A DNA stretch of 64,000 nt from NCBI RefSeq assembly GCF_002003265.1, contig NZ_CP019687.1:248001-312000 (forward strand). The letters run 5' to 3'. Both the position numbers and the translations under genes were made by a program. The notes beneath the pieces are model-generated. The model was not told the DNA's origin and ran no database searches. It saw only the letters and a program-made list of their open reading frames with translations. The DNA comes from Paenibacillus larvae subsp. larvae (GTDB lineage Bacteria > Bacillota > Bacilli > Paenibacillales > NBRC-103111). Positions 52,591-62,118 of this stretch are shown piece after piece. Numbering within the stretch: the stretch's first letter is position 1; every line of letters starts with the position of its first letter.

Positions 52591-53295
52591 GTGATTTTTG
52601 AAGCTATTGCCATAAGTGTTACTGATGCCAAAATTGCAGCCCAACATGGAGCAGACCGTCTGGAATTAATAACAGGCATCAAAGAAGGAGGACTCACACC
52701 CAGTCTTGGTCTGATTGAGGGAGTTTTGGTAACGGTAGACATTCCTGTACAAATTATGGTCCGGCCCCACAGCCAGTCTTTCGTGTATGGGGAGGATGAG
52801 ATTCGAACAATGATCCGGGATATTCAGAAGCTTAAGCCCTTTGCACCCAAAGCGGGTATCGTCCTGGGAGTTTTGACCCCCGAAGGGCATATTCATGAGG
52901 AAGCTTTGAAGAGAATGCTTGATGCAGCCGGGGATTTGGAAGTGACCTTCCACCGTGCTTTTGATGAATTGTCCGACCAGTTCTCCGGACTGCAGATTCT
53001 GTCCCAATATCCCCAAATCAAACGCATTCTGACATCAGGAGGCAAGCCAAATGTAATGGATGCTGCAGATCGGATAAAGGAACTTGTTCAGGCGAGCCGG
53101 AAGACGCATCTTGCCATCCTGGCAGGAAGCGGACTTAGAGCTGAAGGCCTGGCTGATTTTGTTGCCGGAACAGGGGTGACCCAGGTACACTTCGGTTCCG
53201 CCGTGAGAGGCCCCGGAGGTTCATCCGCTCCTGTTTCCGCTGAAGAAATAAGCAAAGTCCGGCGTATTTTGGACCAGTTGTCTGCCCAATCGTAG
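52591..53295 (+). CDS. cutC: CutC-family protein
   Basis: A 234-residue TIM-barrel CutC protein, historically linked to copper homeostasis, though its biochemical role is uncertain. The family opening FEAIAISVTDAKIAAQHGAD, GADRLELITGIKEGGLTPS, the strand VMVRPHSQSFVY, TFHRAFDEL and ILTSGGKPNVMDAADRIKEL are all present. GTG at 52591 follows GGGAGGAG. It is followed by an inverted repeat (CAGCCGGCTTTTTC/GAAAAAGCCGGCTG, 53312-53346). Confidence 0.92.
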   Translation: MIFEAIAISVTDAKIAAQHGADRLELITGIKEGGLTPSLGLIEGVLVTVDIPVQIMVRPHSQSFVYGEDEIRTMIRDIQKLKPFAPKAGIVLGVLTPEGHIHEEALKRMLDAAGDLEVTFHRAFDELSDQFSGLQILSQYPQIKRILTSGGKPNVMDAADRIKELVQASRKTHLAILAGSGLRAEGLADFVAGTGVTQVHFGSAVRGPGGSSAPVSAEEISKVRRILDQLSAQS

Positions 53296-53311
53296 CCTGA
53301 ATATAATAAAA

Positions 53312-53346
53312 CAGCCGGCTTTTTCTTTAACTGAAAAAGCCGGCTG
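53312..53346. terminator. Hairpin between cutC and the small membrane gene
   Basis: A 14-bp stem CAGCCGGCTTTTTC/GAAAAAGCCGGCTG with a 7-base loop. The T run is within the stem, so it can serve both strands. Confidence 0.7.
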
Positions 53347-53403
53347 GCTGCTATTTTAACGGAAACCTGCTGTTTTTAGAGGCAATAATCTCTTCTTTTC
53401 AGT

Positions 53404-53502
53404 TTAGGCACCTGCCATGAAGTTATAGACAAACAATAAAGAAAAAGTGAGAACCATCGCCCCAAGTGCATAAATAAACGGTTTTGCCTTTTCCCTCGTC
53501 AT
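53404..53502 (-). CDS. 32-residue membrane peptide
   Basis: The frame begins MTREKAKPFIYALGAMVLTF and ends SLLFVYNFMAGA, a single-span micro-protein, with GGGGGTAG in front of the ATG. It resembles the small membrane proteins at 47295 and 32732 in layout but not in sequence. Function unknown. Confidence 0.5.
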   Translation of the reverse strand: MTREKAKPFIYALGAMVLTFSLLFVYNFMAGA

Positions 53503-53728
53503 CAGTCTACCCCCAATCATCCAATTAATATCCTATATTGTTTTTATACCCCAATGAATTAAATTTTAGCCAAATTTTTTGTAAACTCCATGTAAAACAG
53601 CAGACCTCCTGATTCGTTTTTAGCATAAATTTTGTTTTGCTCTGGAAGAATTGTCCTATCCGTTTTTGTCTATAGACAGAATGGAGTGCTTATGGAACAA
53701 TAGGAAAAAACACCAAAGGAGCGAGCTC

Positions 53729-54274
53729 ATGCAGGCGGAACATCCTGTTTCTTCTAAAGAATATTGGAAAAAAGTAAAAGGGGAAGAACTTGCGTCCCAT
53801 TTATCCGAAATCGTACCAAGCTTTGGGGACAATCCTCCTGTTTTTGTATGTATTGGTACAGACCGTTCCACAGGGGATGCATTGGGACCGCTTGTAGGGA
53901 CTTATTTGGAGGAACACGGATATCCTTTCGTAATCGGGACTTTGGCTTATCCATGCGATGCCAGTAACATTCATCACCGGCTTAATGAGGTTCCTTATCC
54001 CTCTAAGGTTATAGCTATAGATGCTTGCCTGGGAAGAACGGCTTCAGTGGGGCTTTATCAGGTTTCCAACCAGCCTCTTTTACCGGGGAAATCACTCGGA
54101 AAGGATTTGCCGTGTGTTGGGGATTTTACGATTGCAGCTATTGTCAATAGCGAAGGCCCGCGGCAATATGCAGTTTTGCAAACAACTTCTCTGCACAAAG
54201 TTATGCTTATGGCTAAAGAAATTACGACTGCGATTCTGCAATCTTTTCCTCTTCCATCCTTGGCGGAATCTTGA
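53729..54274 (+). CDS. yyaC: YyaC-family spore protein
   Basis: A 181-residue YyaC protein, related to the germination protease GPR fold. Recognised by VFVCIGTDRSTGDALGPLVG, VIGTLAYPCDASNIHHRL, VIAIDACLGRTASVGLYQVS and VGDFTIAAIVNSEG. ATG at 53729 follows AAAGGAGCG. YyaC is made during sporulation, which supports a spore-former host. The 352 bases after it hold two hairpins and no gene that I can support. Confidence 0.93.
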   Translation: MQAEHPVSSKEYWKKVKGEELASHLSEIVPSFGDNPPVFVCIGTDRSTGDALGPLVGTYLEEHGYPFVIGTLAYPCDASNIHHRLNEVPYPSKVIAIDACLGRTASVGLYQVSNQPLLPGKSLGKDLPCVGDFTIAAIVNSEGPRQYAVLQTTSLHKVMLMAKEITTAILQSFPLPSLAES

Positions 54275-54389
54275 ATACTCTTAAATAAGTGTTTTAGTGC
54301 TAAAAGCGGCTGAGAGCAAACTGGTAAGTGATATTGGCTATTTGGTATTACGCAATTGAAAAATGAATAAGATGAAAAATGAAACTAAG

Positions 54390-54454
54390 GATCCTCAGGT
54401 TACCTGAGATTTTTTCCTGTCAGCCGAAGGCCCGCTGCTAAAGCGGGCTTTTTT
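54390..54454 (+). terminator. Tandem hairpins after yyaC
   Basis: CTCAGGT/ACCTGAG with ATTTTTTCC lies first. A second hairpin, GCCCGCT/AGCGGGC with T6, ends at 54454. Together they form a strong tandem terminator. Confidence 0.8.
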
Positions 54455-54626
54455 GAAAAAGATAAGAAGGTGATTTCATATAATAAGGCATATCAATTTA
54501 AAGAATACAAACGGAGAAGTATACTGCTGCTTGCGAAACAAAGTGGAAAAATGATATTTGTAGCTTAATCTATATTTTTCTGCTTTTCTCCCGAGAAAAT
54601 TATAAGAACTTGCTGGCCCAAAACGA

Positions 54627-55319
54627 TCATTCCCACAATCCTAAAGCTTCATAATCCTGTCTTCCCATTACTCCGTCAATCGGCAGATCGTGATCTTTTT
54701 CAAACCGCTTAAGGGCCAGCTCTGTCTGCGGGCCAAATTTGCCATTACAGATACCGTTAAAATATCCGGCACTTTTAAGGCGGTATTGAATAAGCTGCAC
54801 ATCGATCCCGCTATCTCCCGCAGCAAGAGGGCGGGGATCCTCGTAGGGAGGTCCCAGAGGATGGCCATAGATGGTGACTTTGGTGCCGATTTTTACCCAC
54901 TCATACAAAATCTCTACATTTCGGTTGTACATACGTATACATCCGTGACTTTGGTGCCTTCCTATAGAATCCGGTCTGTTAGTCCCGTGAATGCCATATA
55001 TCCCCCAAGGAACATTGAGCCCGATCCAACGGGTGCCGAACCCGGAACCCCAATTTTTATATTTATTGATCACAGTGAATTCGCCAATTGGAGTCGGAGT
55101 CTTCTGTTTGCCAAGTCCTACAGGGAATTGTTTGATCCGCTTTCCGTCAACTAATACCCACAGTCTATTGTAAAGGGGATCGATTTCCAAAGAGAGCTCC
55201 CCCGGAGGGAGAGAGGGAGGACTTGGAAGTAACATTTCTTTTTGCCCGGCCTTTATATCCCCGGTATGGAAATAGAAAAAACAGCCTAAAAAAAGGAATA
55301 ACATCAAGAATTTTTTCAT
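54627..55319 (-). CDS. Secreted L,D-transpeptidase (YkuD) with a peptidoglycan-binding domain
   Basis: A 230-residue exported enzyme that cross-links or trims peptidoglycan. A signal peptide (MKKFLMLFLFLGCFFYFHTG) is followed by the YkuD domain, with strand LEIDPLYNRLWVLVDGKRI, PTPIGEFTVINKYKN, and the active site GIHGTNRPDSIGRHQSHGCI-RM (catalytic His and Cys). The C-terminal PG_binding_1 domain spans about 168-228 (LIQYRLKSAGYFNGICNGKF). The gene lies just after a polysaccharide deacetylase on the same strand and probably shares a spore or wall role. Confidence 0.94.
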   Translation of the reverse strand: MKKFLMLFLFLGCFFYFHTGDIKAGQKEMLLPSPPSLPPGELSLEIDPLYNRLWVLVDGKRIKQFPVGLGKQKTPTPIGEFTVINKYKNWGSGFGTRWIGLNVPWGIYGIHGTNRPDSIGRHQSHGCIRMYNRNVEILYEWVKIGTKVTIYGHPLGPPYEDPRPLAAGDSGIDVQLIQYRLKSAGYFNGICNGKFGPQTELALKRFEKDHDLPIDGVMGRQDYEALGLWE

Positions 55320-55340
55320 ATATGTTAACCCTTGATCTGC

Positions 55341-56132
55341 CTAAGGGTTATTAAGAGGCTTGGCCTGGTTCAAATTGCGCTGCCTCATCAGTTCGGATAC
55401 AGTCACGAAACGAAATCCCCGTTTTTTCAACTCGGGCAATATTTGTTTGAGGGCTTCAATCGTTTGTGTGCTTCCTTCCACGTGGTCATGGAAAAGGACA
55501 ATGTCGCCTCCACGAGCATTATTCAGTACTTTATTCACGATTTTTTTGACACCCGGTGTTTTCCAGTCAACGGTATCCTGATGCCAGGACCATAAAATAG
55601 GGGTATAATTATTGGCCTTGCATACGTCAACAAGAATTTGATTATAATATCCTCCTGGCGGCCGGAATAGGCAAGTATGAACTCCAGATGCCTGAAAAAT
55701 GGCTTCTTCCGCATCTTTAATTTCTTTTATCATCCGTTCTTTGGAAGCTCTGTTAAAGTACGCGTGACTATACGTATGATTCGCAAGTTCGTGCCCTTCG
55801 CTAGCCTCTCTTTTAACCAAATCAGGATAACGTATCACCCGGTTCCCAATCAGAAAAAAAGTTGCCTTGGCCTCATATTGTTTCAGCAAATCCAGTATTT
55901 GCACGGTTTCATCGGGATCCGGCCCGTCATCAAAGGTAAGTGCCATCATTTTTTTTCCCATCGGGACTTCCCATACGATATCTCCGCGGGGTTCGAAATA
56001 ATCTCTTCCTTTAACCGGACCGTATAACATATTCACCTCTTTGTCTTTATCAGAAAAGCCGGCATGAGCGGGGAAAGAAGCTGTGGAAAACAAGACCAAT
56101 GCCAGTATAGTTATAACAAAAGTGCGGCGCAT
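55341..56132 (-). CDS. Secreted polysaccharide deacetylase (NodB/PdaA-like)
   Basis: A 263-residue deacetylase. Signal peptide RRTFVITILALVLFSTASFP. NodB motifs are MMALTFDDGPDPDET (metal and base Asp), ELANHTYSHAYF (HxxxH metal ligands), LFRPPGGYYN, and DIVLFHDHVEG with the catalytic His. The start is ATG at 56132, because AAAGGAGACC lies just ahead. Likely to deacetylate peptidoglycan or spore cortex; it lies 21 bases upstream of the L,D-transpeptidase gene. Confidence 0.94.
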   Translation of the reverse strand: MRRTFVITILALVLFSTASFPAHAGFSDKDKEVNMLYGPVKGRDYFEPRGDIVWEVPMGKKMMALTFDDGPDPDETVQILDLLKQYEAKATFFLIGNRVIRYPDLVKREASEGHELANHTYSHAYFNRASKERMIKEIKDAEEAIFQASGVHTCLFRPPGGYYNQILVDVCKANNYTPILWSWHQDTVDWKTPGVKKIVNKVLNNARGGDIVLFHDHVEGSTQTIEALKQILPELKKRGFRFVTVSELMRQRNLNQAKPLNNP

Positions 56133-56220
56133 ATACAGGTCTCCTTTGTTCATGATAACTACTTTGTAGGATGAACGTTATCGGAAACAATTATGAATCC
56201 TGGGCGGAATTACCAAATAG

Positions 56221-56334
56221 TTAAGCCGTCCCCATAGGGATAGTATTCATAGCCAGCGACAGAAGCAGGAAACTAAGGCTAAAACCTATTATCATGAATA
56301 AAAAGGATTTTATGTCTTTATGCTTATGAATCAT
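56221..56334 (-). CDS. Possible 37-residue membrane peptide
   Basis: The frame begins MIHKHKDIKSFLFMIIGFSL and has one strong hydrophobic span, but no ribosome site is visible ahead of the ATG. Listed as possible only. Confidence 0.25.
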   Translation of the reverse strand: MIHKHKDIKSFLFMIIGFSLSFLLLSLAMNTIPMGTA

Positions 56335-56353
56335 TTACATGTTAATAAAATAC

Positions 56354-56385
56354 AAAAGTACGGGTTATCAAAACCCCGTACTTTT
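56354..56385 (-). terminator. Terminator of the YhgE/Pip gene
   Basis: AAAAGTACGGGTT and AACCCCGTACTTTT pair with one bulge, with a T-rich tail on the minus strand. It lies just after the stop at 56403. Confidence 0.75.
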
Positions 56386-56402
56386 CGGTATCCCTATACG
56401 TA

Positions 56403-58709
56403 TTAAGCTGTTACGCTTTCTTCACGGTTTCCCGGAAGGTTGGAATAATGTTTTTTGAAACTGATGGCAAGCACTGCGTAAGTCAGGAGACCGAACGCGA
56501 CGATGGTACATCCGAGTACAAGAGCACTATGCCACATTTGACTATAATTTCCGCTGGAGATTACGGCCTTATATCCGCTTACCGAGTAAGTCATCGGAAC
56601 GAGGGCGTTAAATTTCTGCAGCGGTGTCGGAATCAGTTCCAGCGGAAATGTTCCGGCAGAAGTTGTTAATTGCAGAATTAACAAAATAATGGCAATAAAT
56701 CTTCCGGCATCACTGAATGCCGTAACAAGGAATTGCAGGATCGCCATGAACACCCAACTGGTTATGAGACTGAACAAGAAGAAGTATCCGACGTTTTGAA
56801 CTTCGATTTTCAAGCCGTACAGCAGAATGGCATCAACCAATATGGCTTGAACGGTTCCGACAAGCAGCATCGAACTGAATTTGCTCAAGAACCAGCCGAA
56901 AGCGGATTTTGGTGGTGTTACCGGATTTTTAATCGGGAATACGATGGTTAACATCAGTGCACCGACAAACAGTCCTAGTGAAACGAAGTAAGGGGCGAAT
57001 CCGGTACCGTAGTTTGGAACAGGTCCGCGTTTTTCTTCCGTCACTTTTACCGGTTCCGCAAACATGTTATAGTTGCTGTCATCACCTTTGACATCCCCGG
57101 TTTTATCCGCTGCCTCTTTGAGCTTATCGGTCAGTTCAGTCTGGCCTTCAACCAGGGTATCCGCGCCTTTATCCAGTTTTTCTGTTCCCTCTGTCCGGAG
57201 CTGGTTTGTTCCGTCTGTCAGCTGGTCAACACCGCCGCTCACTTGGGAAGTACCATCTTTCAGTTTTGCGCTTCCTGAGATCAATTCATTCATTTTACCG
57301 TCAACCTGTTTGGCTCCGGCACTTAGTTCATTCAGCTTCTGGCCGAATGTATTGAAGTTCTTCACGAATTCGTTTTGTCCCGCAGCTGCCTGGGCAATTC
57401 CATTACTTAATTTAGTAGAGCCCTGGTGAAGTTTTTGGATATTTTTAACAAGAGCATTCATCTCCCCTTTTTTTATTTTTTCACTAACTGTTGAATTTAA
57501 TTGATTTATTCCGTTAGCAAGTCCATTAGTGCCATTTACTAGACTGCTTTCACTTTGGCCATTTACTCCTTTATTCAGCAATTCATTCCCGTTCGCTACA
57601 TCCTCGGCAGCCTTTTTCAATTGTTTAAACTGGGGAAGCTCGGCCAGTTGGGGGTTTAATTGCGCCAACTTTGCTAATCCATCAGCAACAGCTTTTGAAC
57701 CTGTTTCAAGTTCCGGGGTTTTCTTTGCGAGTTCATTAACTCCAGTTTGGAGCTTTTGTGTAGTGTCATTTATCTTGCTAACTCCTGCGGGTAATTGGAG
57801 CAACTCATTTGTTTTCTGGCCGGCCAATTGTTCCATCAGACCAAGATTATCGCTTAAATCAGCCGAACCGGATTTCAGATCATTTAATCCGCTCTAGATT
57901 TTATTTGCCCCTTCTGAAGAAAGCTGTTTTTGGGCATCGGCCAATTGTCCTGCGCCGCTTGCCACGACAGATGTTCCCTCATTTTGTATGCGGGAGGCTC
58001 CATTATTTAGATCACCCAATCCGTTGTATATTTGTATAACCCCATCTTTCAGAGTCAGCGTTCCTTCATTGATTTTCAACAGATTTTCATCCACTTGAAC
58101 GATCCCGTCTTTAATCTTGATAGATCCGTCCTTGAGCTGCAGGGAACCGTCTGCGGCTTGAGCCAAGCCGTCTGAAACCTTGTCAATACTTTTAAACATG
58201 GCTTCCGCATAAGCTTTTGTCAGGTTTTTTGAAAGTTCTGCCTTCATTTTTTCAACTGCGGTCGCGCCAATTTGCGAAGACAGGAAGTTCAAGCTCTCAT
58301 TCGGGATGTAAGTAAGATCTGACGCTGTAGGATGCTCATCCAATATTTTTGTTGCTTTCTCAGAAAAGTTTTCAGGGACGACTACGGTCATGTAATATTT
58401 ATTGTCGTCCATTCCCTGGATAGCTTTTTCCTGTGAAACAAAATCCCATTTAAAATTCTTGGATTCTTTGATTTTATCGACGAATTCATCGCCGACATGA
58501 AGCTCTTTTCCTTCGAAATTAGCTCCCTTATCCATATTGACTACAGCAACGGGCAGCTCATTCAATTTTCCGTAGGGATCCCAGAATGCCCATAAAAACA
58601 TAGACGAGTAAAGCAGGGGGATCAGCGCTATGACACAGATGGAAATTAGCACTTTCTTGTTTTTGAAAATGGCCGCCCATTCTTTTGTGAAAAACCCTGT
58701 GTTTTTCAA
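56403..58709 (-). pseudogene. YhgE/Pip-family membrane protein split by an in-frame amber codon
   Basis: The reading frame would give a 768-residue YhgE/Pip protein: N-terminal span (KKVLISICVIALIPLLYSSM), a long extracytoplasmic region with many GxxxL repeats (DGSLQLKDGSIKIKDGIVQV), and a C-terminal ABC-2-type membrane domain (FGWFLSKFSSMLLVGTVQAI, AILQFLVTAFSDAGRF). TAG at 57894-57896 stops it after SSEGANKI, and SGLNDLKSGSADLSDNLG continues in the same frame. CAG to TAG is a plausible single change. Relatives are phage-infection proteins or components of type VII secretion systems. A TetR gene sits just upstream. Confidence 0.85.
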
Positions 58710-58846
58710 GATGGTTTCACTCCTTTTTTATCTGTGTGTTGATTGGGCCTAACAAGCAAACGGGAAGAAAAGAGAAGAATGTCACATTTTCTGAATTACT
58801 GACCGTTTTGTCCATGTAGTCAATTTTTACCGGTAAAAAAGGATGG

Positions 58847-59425
58847 CTACCGAACAGCCAATCCTTCCATGAAGTAAAGTTCAAATAATTCGGCAAGATC
58901 TTTCTTTTCAAGCGGTTCAGTATGATAGGCGGCCCAGTCATGAACAAAAGCGATATACATTTTCATCATGGCAAAGGCAGTTTTTTCCGGATCACAAGGC
59001 TTTAATTCTCCCTTGTCCACGGCTTCTTTCACTTTCTTGGCCACAATGGACAGCATCGCTTCCTCGACCTTTTCCATGCCTTCTTTGGCTGCCATCGTTC
59101 CCATTTCGTTAATCTCATGCGAAAGCCGGATTGTCAACTCATGCTTACGCCGGAAGTCCAGCATAGCATAAAGGAAGATATGCAAGTTTTCCACGAATGA
59201 TTTATTCGGGTCAATAGCCCGTTCAGCAACGGAGATCAGCTCTTTGTTAAGCTGCTTGACAATTTCACCGAACAACTCTTCCTTATTGGAGAAAAACGTA
59301 TAGATTGTCCCTTTCCCCACATTTGCAAGTTTGGCCACCTGATCCATCGTAGTCGCTTTATAGCCGAAGAAGGCAAACGATTTAGCCGCCGCTTCGACAA
59401 TCATCTTTCGACGATCGACAGACAA
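58847..59425 (-). CDS. TetR/AcrR-family regulator
   Basis: A 192-residue TetR repressor. HTH: RRKMIVEAAAKSFAFFGYKA followed by TTMDQVAKLANVGKGTIYTFFSNKEELF. The rest is a helical ligand domain with DPEKTAFAMMKMYIAFVHDW. The start is TTG at 59425, with GGAGGTGA five bases upstream. It lies about 140 bases upstream of the YhgE/Pip gene on the same strand, a common pairing, so it probably controls it. The 332 bases between 59441 and 59772 contain no gene, only a terminator hairpin near 59719-59769. Confidence 0.9.
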   Translation of the reverse strand: MSVDRRKMIVEAAAKSFAFFGYKATTMDQVAKLANVGKGTIYTFFSNKEELFGEIVKQLNKELISVAERAIDPNKSFVENLHIFLYAMLDFRRKHELTIRLSHEINEMGTMAAKEGMEKVEEAMLSIVAKKVKEAVDKGELKPCDPEKTAFAMMKMYIAFVHDWAAYHTEPLEKKDLAELFELYFMEGLAVR

Positions 59426-59718
59426 CAGTGTCACCTCCAAATGACCAAATGAAAGTTTTGGTCAATTCGTTATTTGTATCCTACCATGGGTATTTTCTTT
59501 TTTCAAGACCTATTTTAGTCAGGCTTGTCCTATATTATCCGGTAAACGGAAGGCTGTTCATTCGTCCATATAAAAAGGAGCGGGCCCGTTTAAAAAGCTG
59601 ATATTCCCGTTCCGTTCCTTTAAATTCCATTATTCCTGTTGTTTCTGAATGAAAGGGAGAATGACCCTAAGGAATAAGAAAATCATATTGTGCCATCCTT
59701 CCGTGTAACCAGAATGAA

Positions 59719-59769
59719 GAAGAGGCCAGTCCTTCAAGCAGACAATTCTGCTTTTGGGACAGCCTCTTC
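59719..59769 (-). terminator. Terminator of the 103-residue gene
   Basis: GAAGAGGC and GCCTCTTC pair, with an inner AGTCC/GGGAC arm. It directly follows the stop at 59773 of the minus-strand gene. Confidence 0.7.
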
Positions 59770-59772
59770 GCA

Positions 59773-60084
59773 TCAGCCGCCGAACGCATCCCTGAATGCC
59801 CGGGATAGATCATGACGGTCTACTTCCCATAGCTCCGCAATAAAAGAAGAAACGTGCTCATCCCACCAATCCACAAGCTTCTTGCGGTTTTGTTCATTTT
59901 CTACGATGAAAGGCAAATGGAGCAGAACTTCTTTTATATAAAAATTTTCAGCTTCCTTCATTTTTGCCTTGGGTATTCTTTTTTTAAGTCTTTTTACCGT
60001 CCTGTACAGCTCACGGCTGCAGGCTCTACGTATAGTACGATGAGTCGGGAATGGCTGATTGTGCTTTGCCCTGGGCTTCTGCAT
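59773..60084 (-). CDS. Hypothetical basic protein
   Basis: A 103-residue basic protein with an Arg/Lys-rich N-terminal half (RRACSRELYRTVKRLKKRIP) and a conserved-looking acidic C-terminus (LVDWWDEHVSSFIAELWEVD, then RHDLSRAFRDAFGG). No family recognised. The start at 60084 lacks a clear ribosome site. Confidence 0.5.
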   Translation of the reverse strand: MQKPRAKHNQPFPTHRTIRRACSRELYRTVKRLKKRIPKAKMKEAENFYIKEVLLHLPFIVENEQNRKKLVDWWDEHVSSFIAELWEVDRHDLSRAFRDAFGG

Positions 60085-60161
60085 GGTCTCTCACCTGCCC
60101 TAATCTTTTCCTTACAGAATATGCCGAGGGACTGAGAGAGGGAACTATTAGCGATTTAATT

Positions 60162-60614
60162 CTAATCCAAGACCTCAATATACCCAACCATAGGTCCCTC
60201 ATGGGCGATGTCGGGATGGGTCAGACAGATAATCCGGTATGTACCCGGCTTATCAGCCGTAAAAGAAACTACGGTTTCTTTTCCTTTCTTTACTTCTCCC
60301 TTGATATTCAGTCCTTCAATGAGAAAAGGATGGGTTTCGCCATTGACCCCGTATATGTTCAGCTTAACCTTCTCTCCTTTTTTTACGACAATAGTTCCCG
60401 GGTCCCAGCGATAAGCTTCTATTTGTTTACCGTCTTTCGTGGTTGTCTTGAACTCTGTCGTCACCATCTGAAACGTTCTTTCTTGCCCGGCAGGAGTAAT
60501 AGTGGATACAATGCTATCTTTTTTTGTGAAAAACAGGATGGCCGCAAGAACTACAAGCAAGATAAACCCTGTAGCAACAAGATGGGCTTTCCGGATAACT
60601 AACGATTTAAACAT
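60162..60614 (-). CDS. Membrane-anchored cupredoxin-domain protein
   Basis: A 150-residue protein. One N-terminal membrane anchor (AHLVATGFILLVVLAAILFF) is followed by a cupredoxin fold (about 55-150) in which WDPGTIVVKKGEKVKLNIYG and THPFLIEGLNIKG bear the first His, and CLTHPDIAHEGPMVGYIEV has Cys, His and Met positions that look like a copper site. I take ATG at 60614 behind AAAGGGG. It may be an electron carrier or copper chaperone related to COX2-type cupredoxins. It stands alone. Confidence 0.82.
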   Translation of the reverse strand: MFKSLVIRKAHLVATGFILLVVLAAILFFTKKDSIVSTITPAGQERTFQMVTTEFKTTTKDGKQIEAYRWDPGTIVVKKGEKVKLNIYGVNGETHPFLIEGLNIKGEVKKGKETVVSFTADKPGTYRIICLTHPDIAHEGPMVGYIEVLD

Positions 60615-60801
60615 GAGAACAACCCCTTTGGTCAGTTTGTACACAATATATGCGGGGGTTGGTGGAAGCATGTACAAAAATACCCCGTGCTCTTTTTATT
60701 GGAATAAGCAGGTTCTTTTGTGATAGAATAATAACGGCAATTCGTAGATTGGTATAGATAGACAAACAGGTTTGCAAGGAGAGAGAAACTAGGAAAGTAG
60801 G

Positions 60802-61413
60802 GTGGAAATGGCCGAAATTATCAGTTCGATTCTTGTGTTTTTAGAGGGACTCGGATATTGGGGTGTTATGCTGGGCCTCATGATCGAAATTATTCCGAGT
60901 GAAATCGTTCTGTCCTACGCTGGATATTTAGTGTACAAAGGACAAATCGGTTACTTGGGAGCCGTCTTTTTTGGAACGGTTGGGGGAGTTCTGGCCCAAT
61001 TATTCATTTATTGGATCAGCCGTTATGGGGGCCGTCCGATATTGGAGAAGTTCGGAAAATATATTCTGATTAAAAAGCATCACATTGATAAATCAGAGGA
61101 ATGGTTTAACAAATACGGAACAGGCGTAATTTTTACCGCGCGTTTCATACCTGTTGCACGTCATGCCATTTCGGTTCCTGCCGGCCTGGCCAAAATGAAG
61201 GTGAGCCGTTTTATTCTTTATACCACTTTGGCTGTGATTCCCTGGTCCATGCTGTTTGTATTTTTTGGGCAGAAGCTGGGCGAAAACTGGGAAAAAATCG
61301 ATGACTATGCAAGTGCCTACATGCCTTATTTCATTGCAGGGGCTATTCTGTTAACCGGGGCCTACCTGATTTATGCACTCTGGTTTAAAAGGAAGAAAAC
61401 CCGTAAAATTTAA
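60802..61413 (+). CDS. DedA-family membrane protein
   Basis: A 203-residue DedA/SNARE-associated protein. Motifs are LMIEIIPSEIVLSYAGYLVY (the ExxxPSE pattern), GTVGGVLAQLFIYWISRYGG and FTARFIPVARHAISVPAGLA (the FxxRxxPxxR signature). Homologues flip undecaprenyl phosphate or phosphatidylethanolamine. The start is GTG at 60802; ATG at 60808 is an alternative. Terminator-like pairs follow at 61437-61487. Confidence 0.92.
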   Translation: MEMAEIISSILVFLEGLGYWGVMLGLMIEIIPSEIVLSYAGYLVYKGQIGYLGAVFFGTVGGVLAQLFIYWISRYGGRPILEKFGKYILIKKHHIDKSEEWFNKYGTGVIFTARFIPVARHAISVPAGLAKMKVSRFILYTTLAVIPWSMLFVFFGQKLGENWEKIDDYASAYMPYFIAGAILLTGAYLIYALWFKRKKTRKI

Positions 61414-61436
61414 TGTTATGGAAATGATAGAGATAC

Positions 61437-61487
61437 AAGGAGACCGGTTTCTTCCTGTCAGGAAGTTGGAGCCCTCTCCTTTTTTTG
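61437..61487 (+). terminator. Terminator after the dedA-like gene
   Basis: AAGGAGA and TCTCCTT with an inner TTCCTG/CAGGAA arm, ending in T7. Confidence 0.8.
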
Positions 61488-61528
61488 CTAATATAAAGGT
61501 AATTCATGTCATGACAGGAGGGTGAACA

Positions 61529-62095
61529 ATGAGTAAGCAGCTGTCGGATAAATTCGGACAGGGATTGACCCCCGAGCAGTTCATAAACAGTATGAAAACC
61601 AATCAGAACGCCTTAAGGCAGTGGATGGACGCTTTTTCCTGGGATAATGAAGAGGACCGTGAATTTTTCGAATCCCTGCAAAACCGGGATGATCTTCGCT
61701 GTCTTCTGGTAGCCGCCGAATGGTGCGGAGATGTGGTACGCAATGTACCCGTTATCTTCAGGTCTTTGGAGAATAGCGGTATCCCGGTAGAGGTACTTAT
61801 CCTGGAGCAGCATCTGGATGTCATCGATCAGTTTCTTACCATGGGAGGAAGAGCTATTCCCGTGGCTATTTTCACGGATACAGGCGGACATGTGCTGGGT
61901 ACGTGGGGACCGCGTCCGAAACACGTACAGGCCGTCATGACGGCTTTTAAGCAGAAGAACCCTGATAGGGAAGCGCCGGATTATCAGGATAAAATTGAGG
62001 TTGCCCGTCAGGAAATGATGCGGCAATACGGGGAAGGGACCGGTTATCAGAAAGTAATCGTTAAGGAGCTTCGGGATTTGCTTTCTTCGTTTTAA
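61529..62095 (+). CDS. Thioredoxin-like protein with a single-Cys active site
   Basis: A 188-residue thioredoxin-fold protein of the thioredoxin_9-type group. Its active-site motif is AAEWCGDVVRN, that is, one Cys followed by GDV rather than CxxC, so a peroxiredoxin-like or single-thiol role is likely. The cis-Pro loop is GRAIPVAIFTDTGG. A GACAGGAGGGTGA site precedes ATG at 61529. It starts a likely operon with the MBL hydrolase gene 23 bases on. Confidence 0.87.
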   Translation: MSKQLSDKFGQGLTPEQFINSMKTNQNALRQWMDAFSWDNEEDREFFESLQNRDDLRCLLVAAEWCGDVVRNVPVIFRSLENSGIPVEVLILEQHLDVIDQFLTMGGRAIPVAIFTDTGGHVLGTWGPRPKHVQAVMTAFKQKNPDREAPDYQDKIEVARQEMMRQYGEGTGYQKVIVKELRDLLSSF

Positions 62096-62118
62096 TCTAA
62101 GTAAGGAGCATGAAGACT

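Noticed and set aside
54291..54454. A TPP or T-box riboswitch (GGCTGAGAGC and tandem hairpins)
   Set aside because: The remaining conserved TPP or T-box words are absent and no plus-strand gene follows; the hairpins are better seen as the yyaC terminator.
50151..57896. Genome-wide reassignment of TAG to an amino acid
   Set aside because: Several intact genes here, such as cas1 and the TetR gene, end normally at TAG, so only local nonsense mutations are supported.
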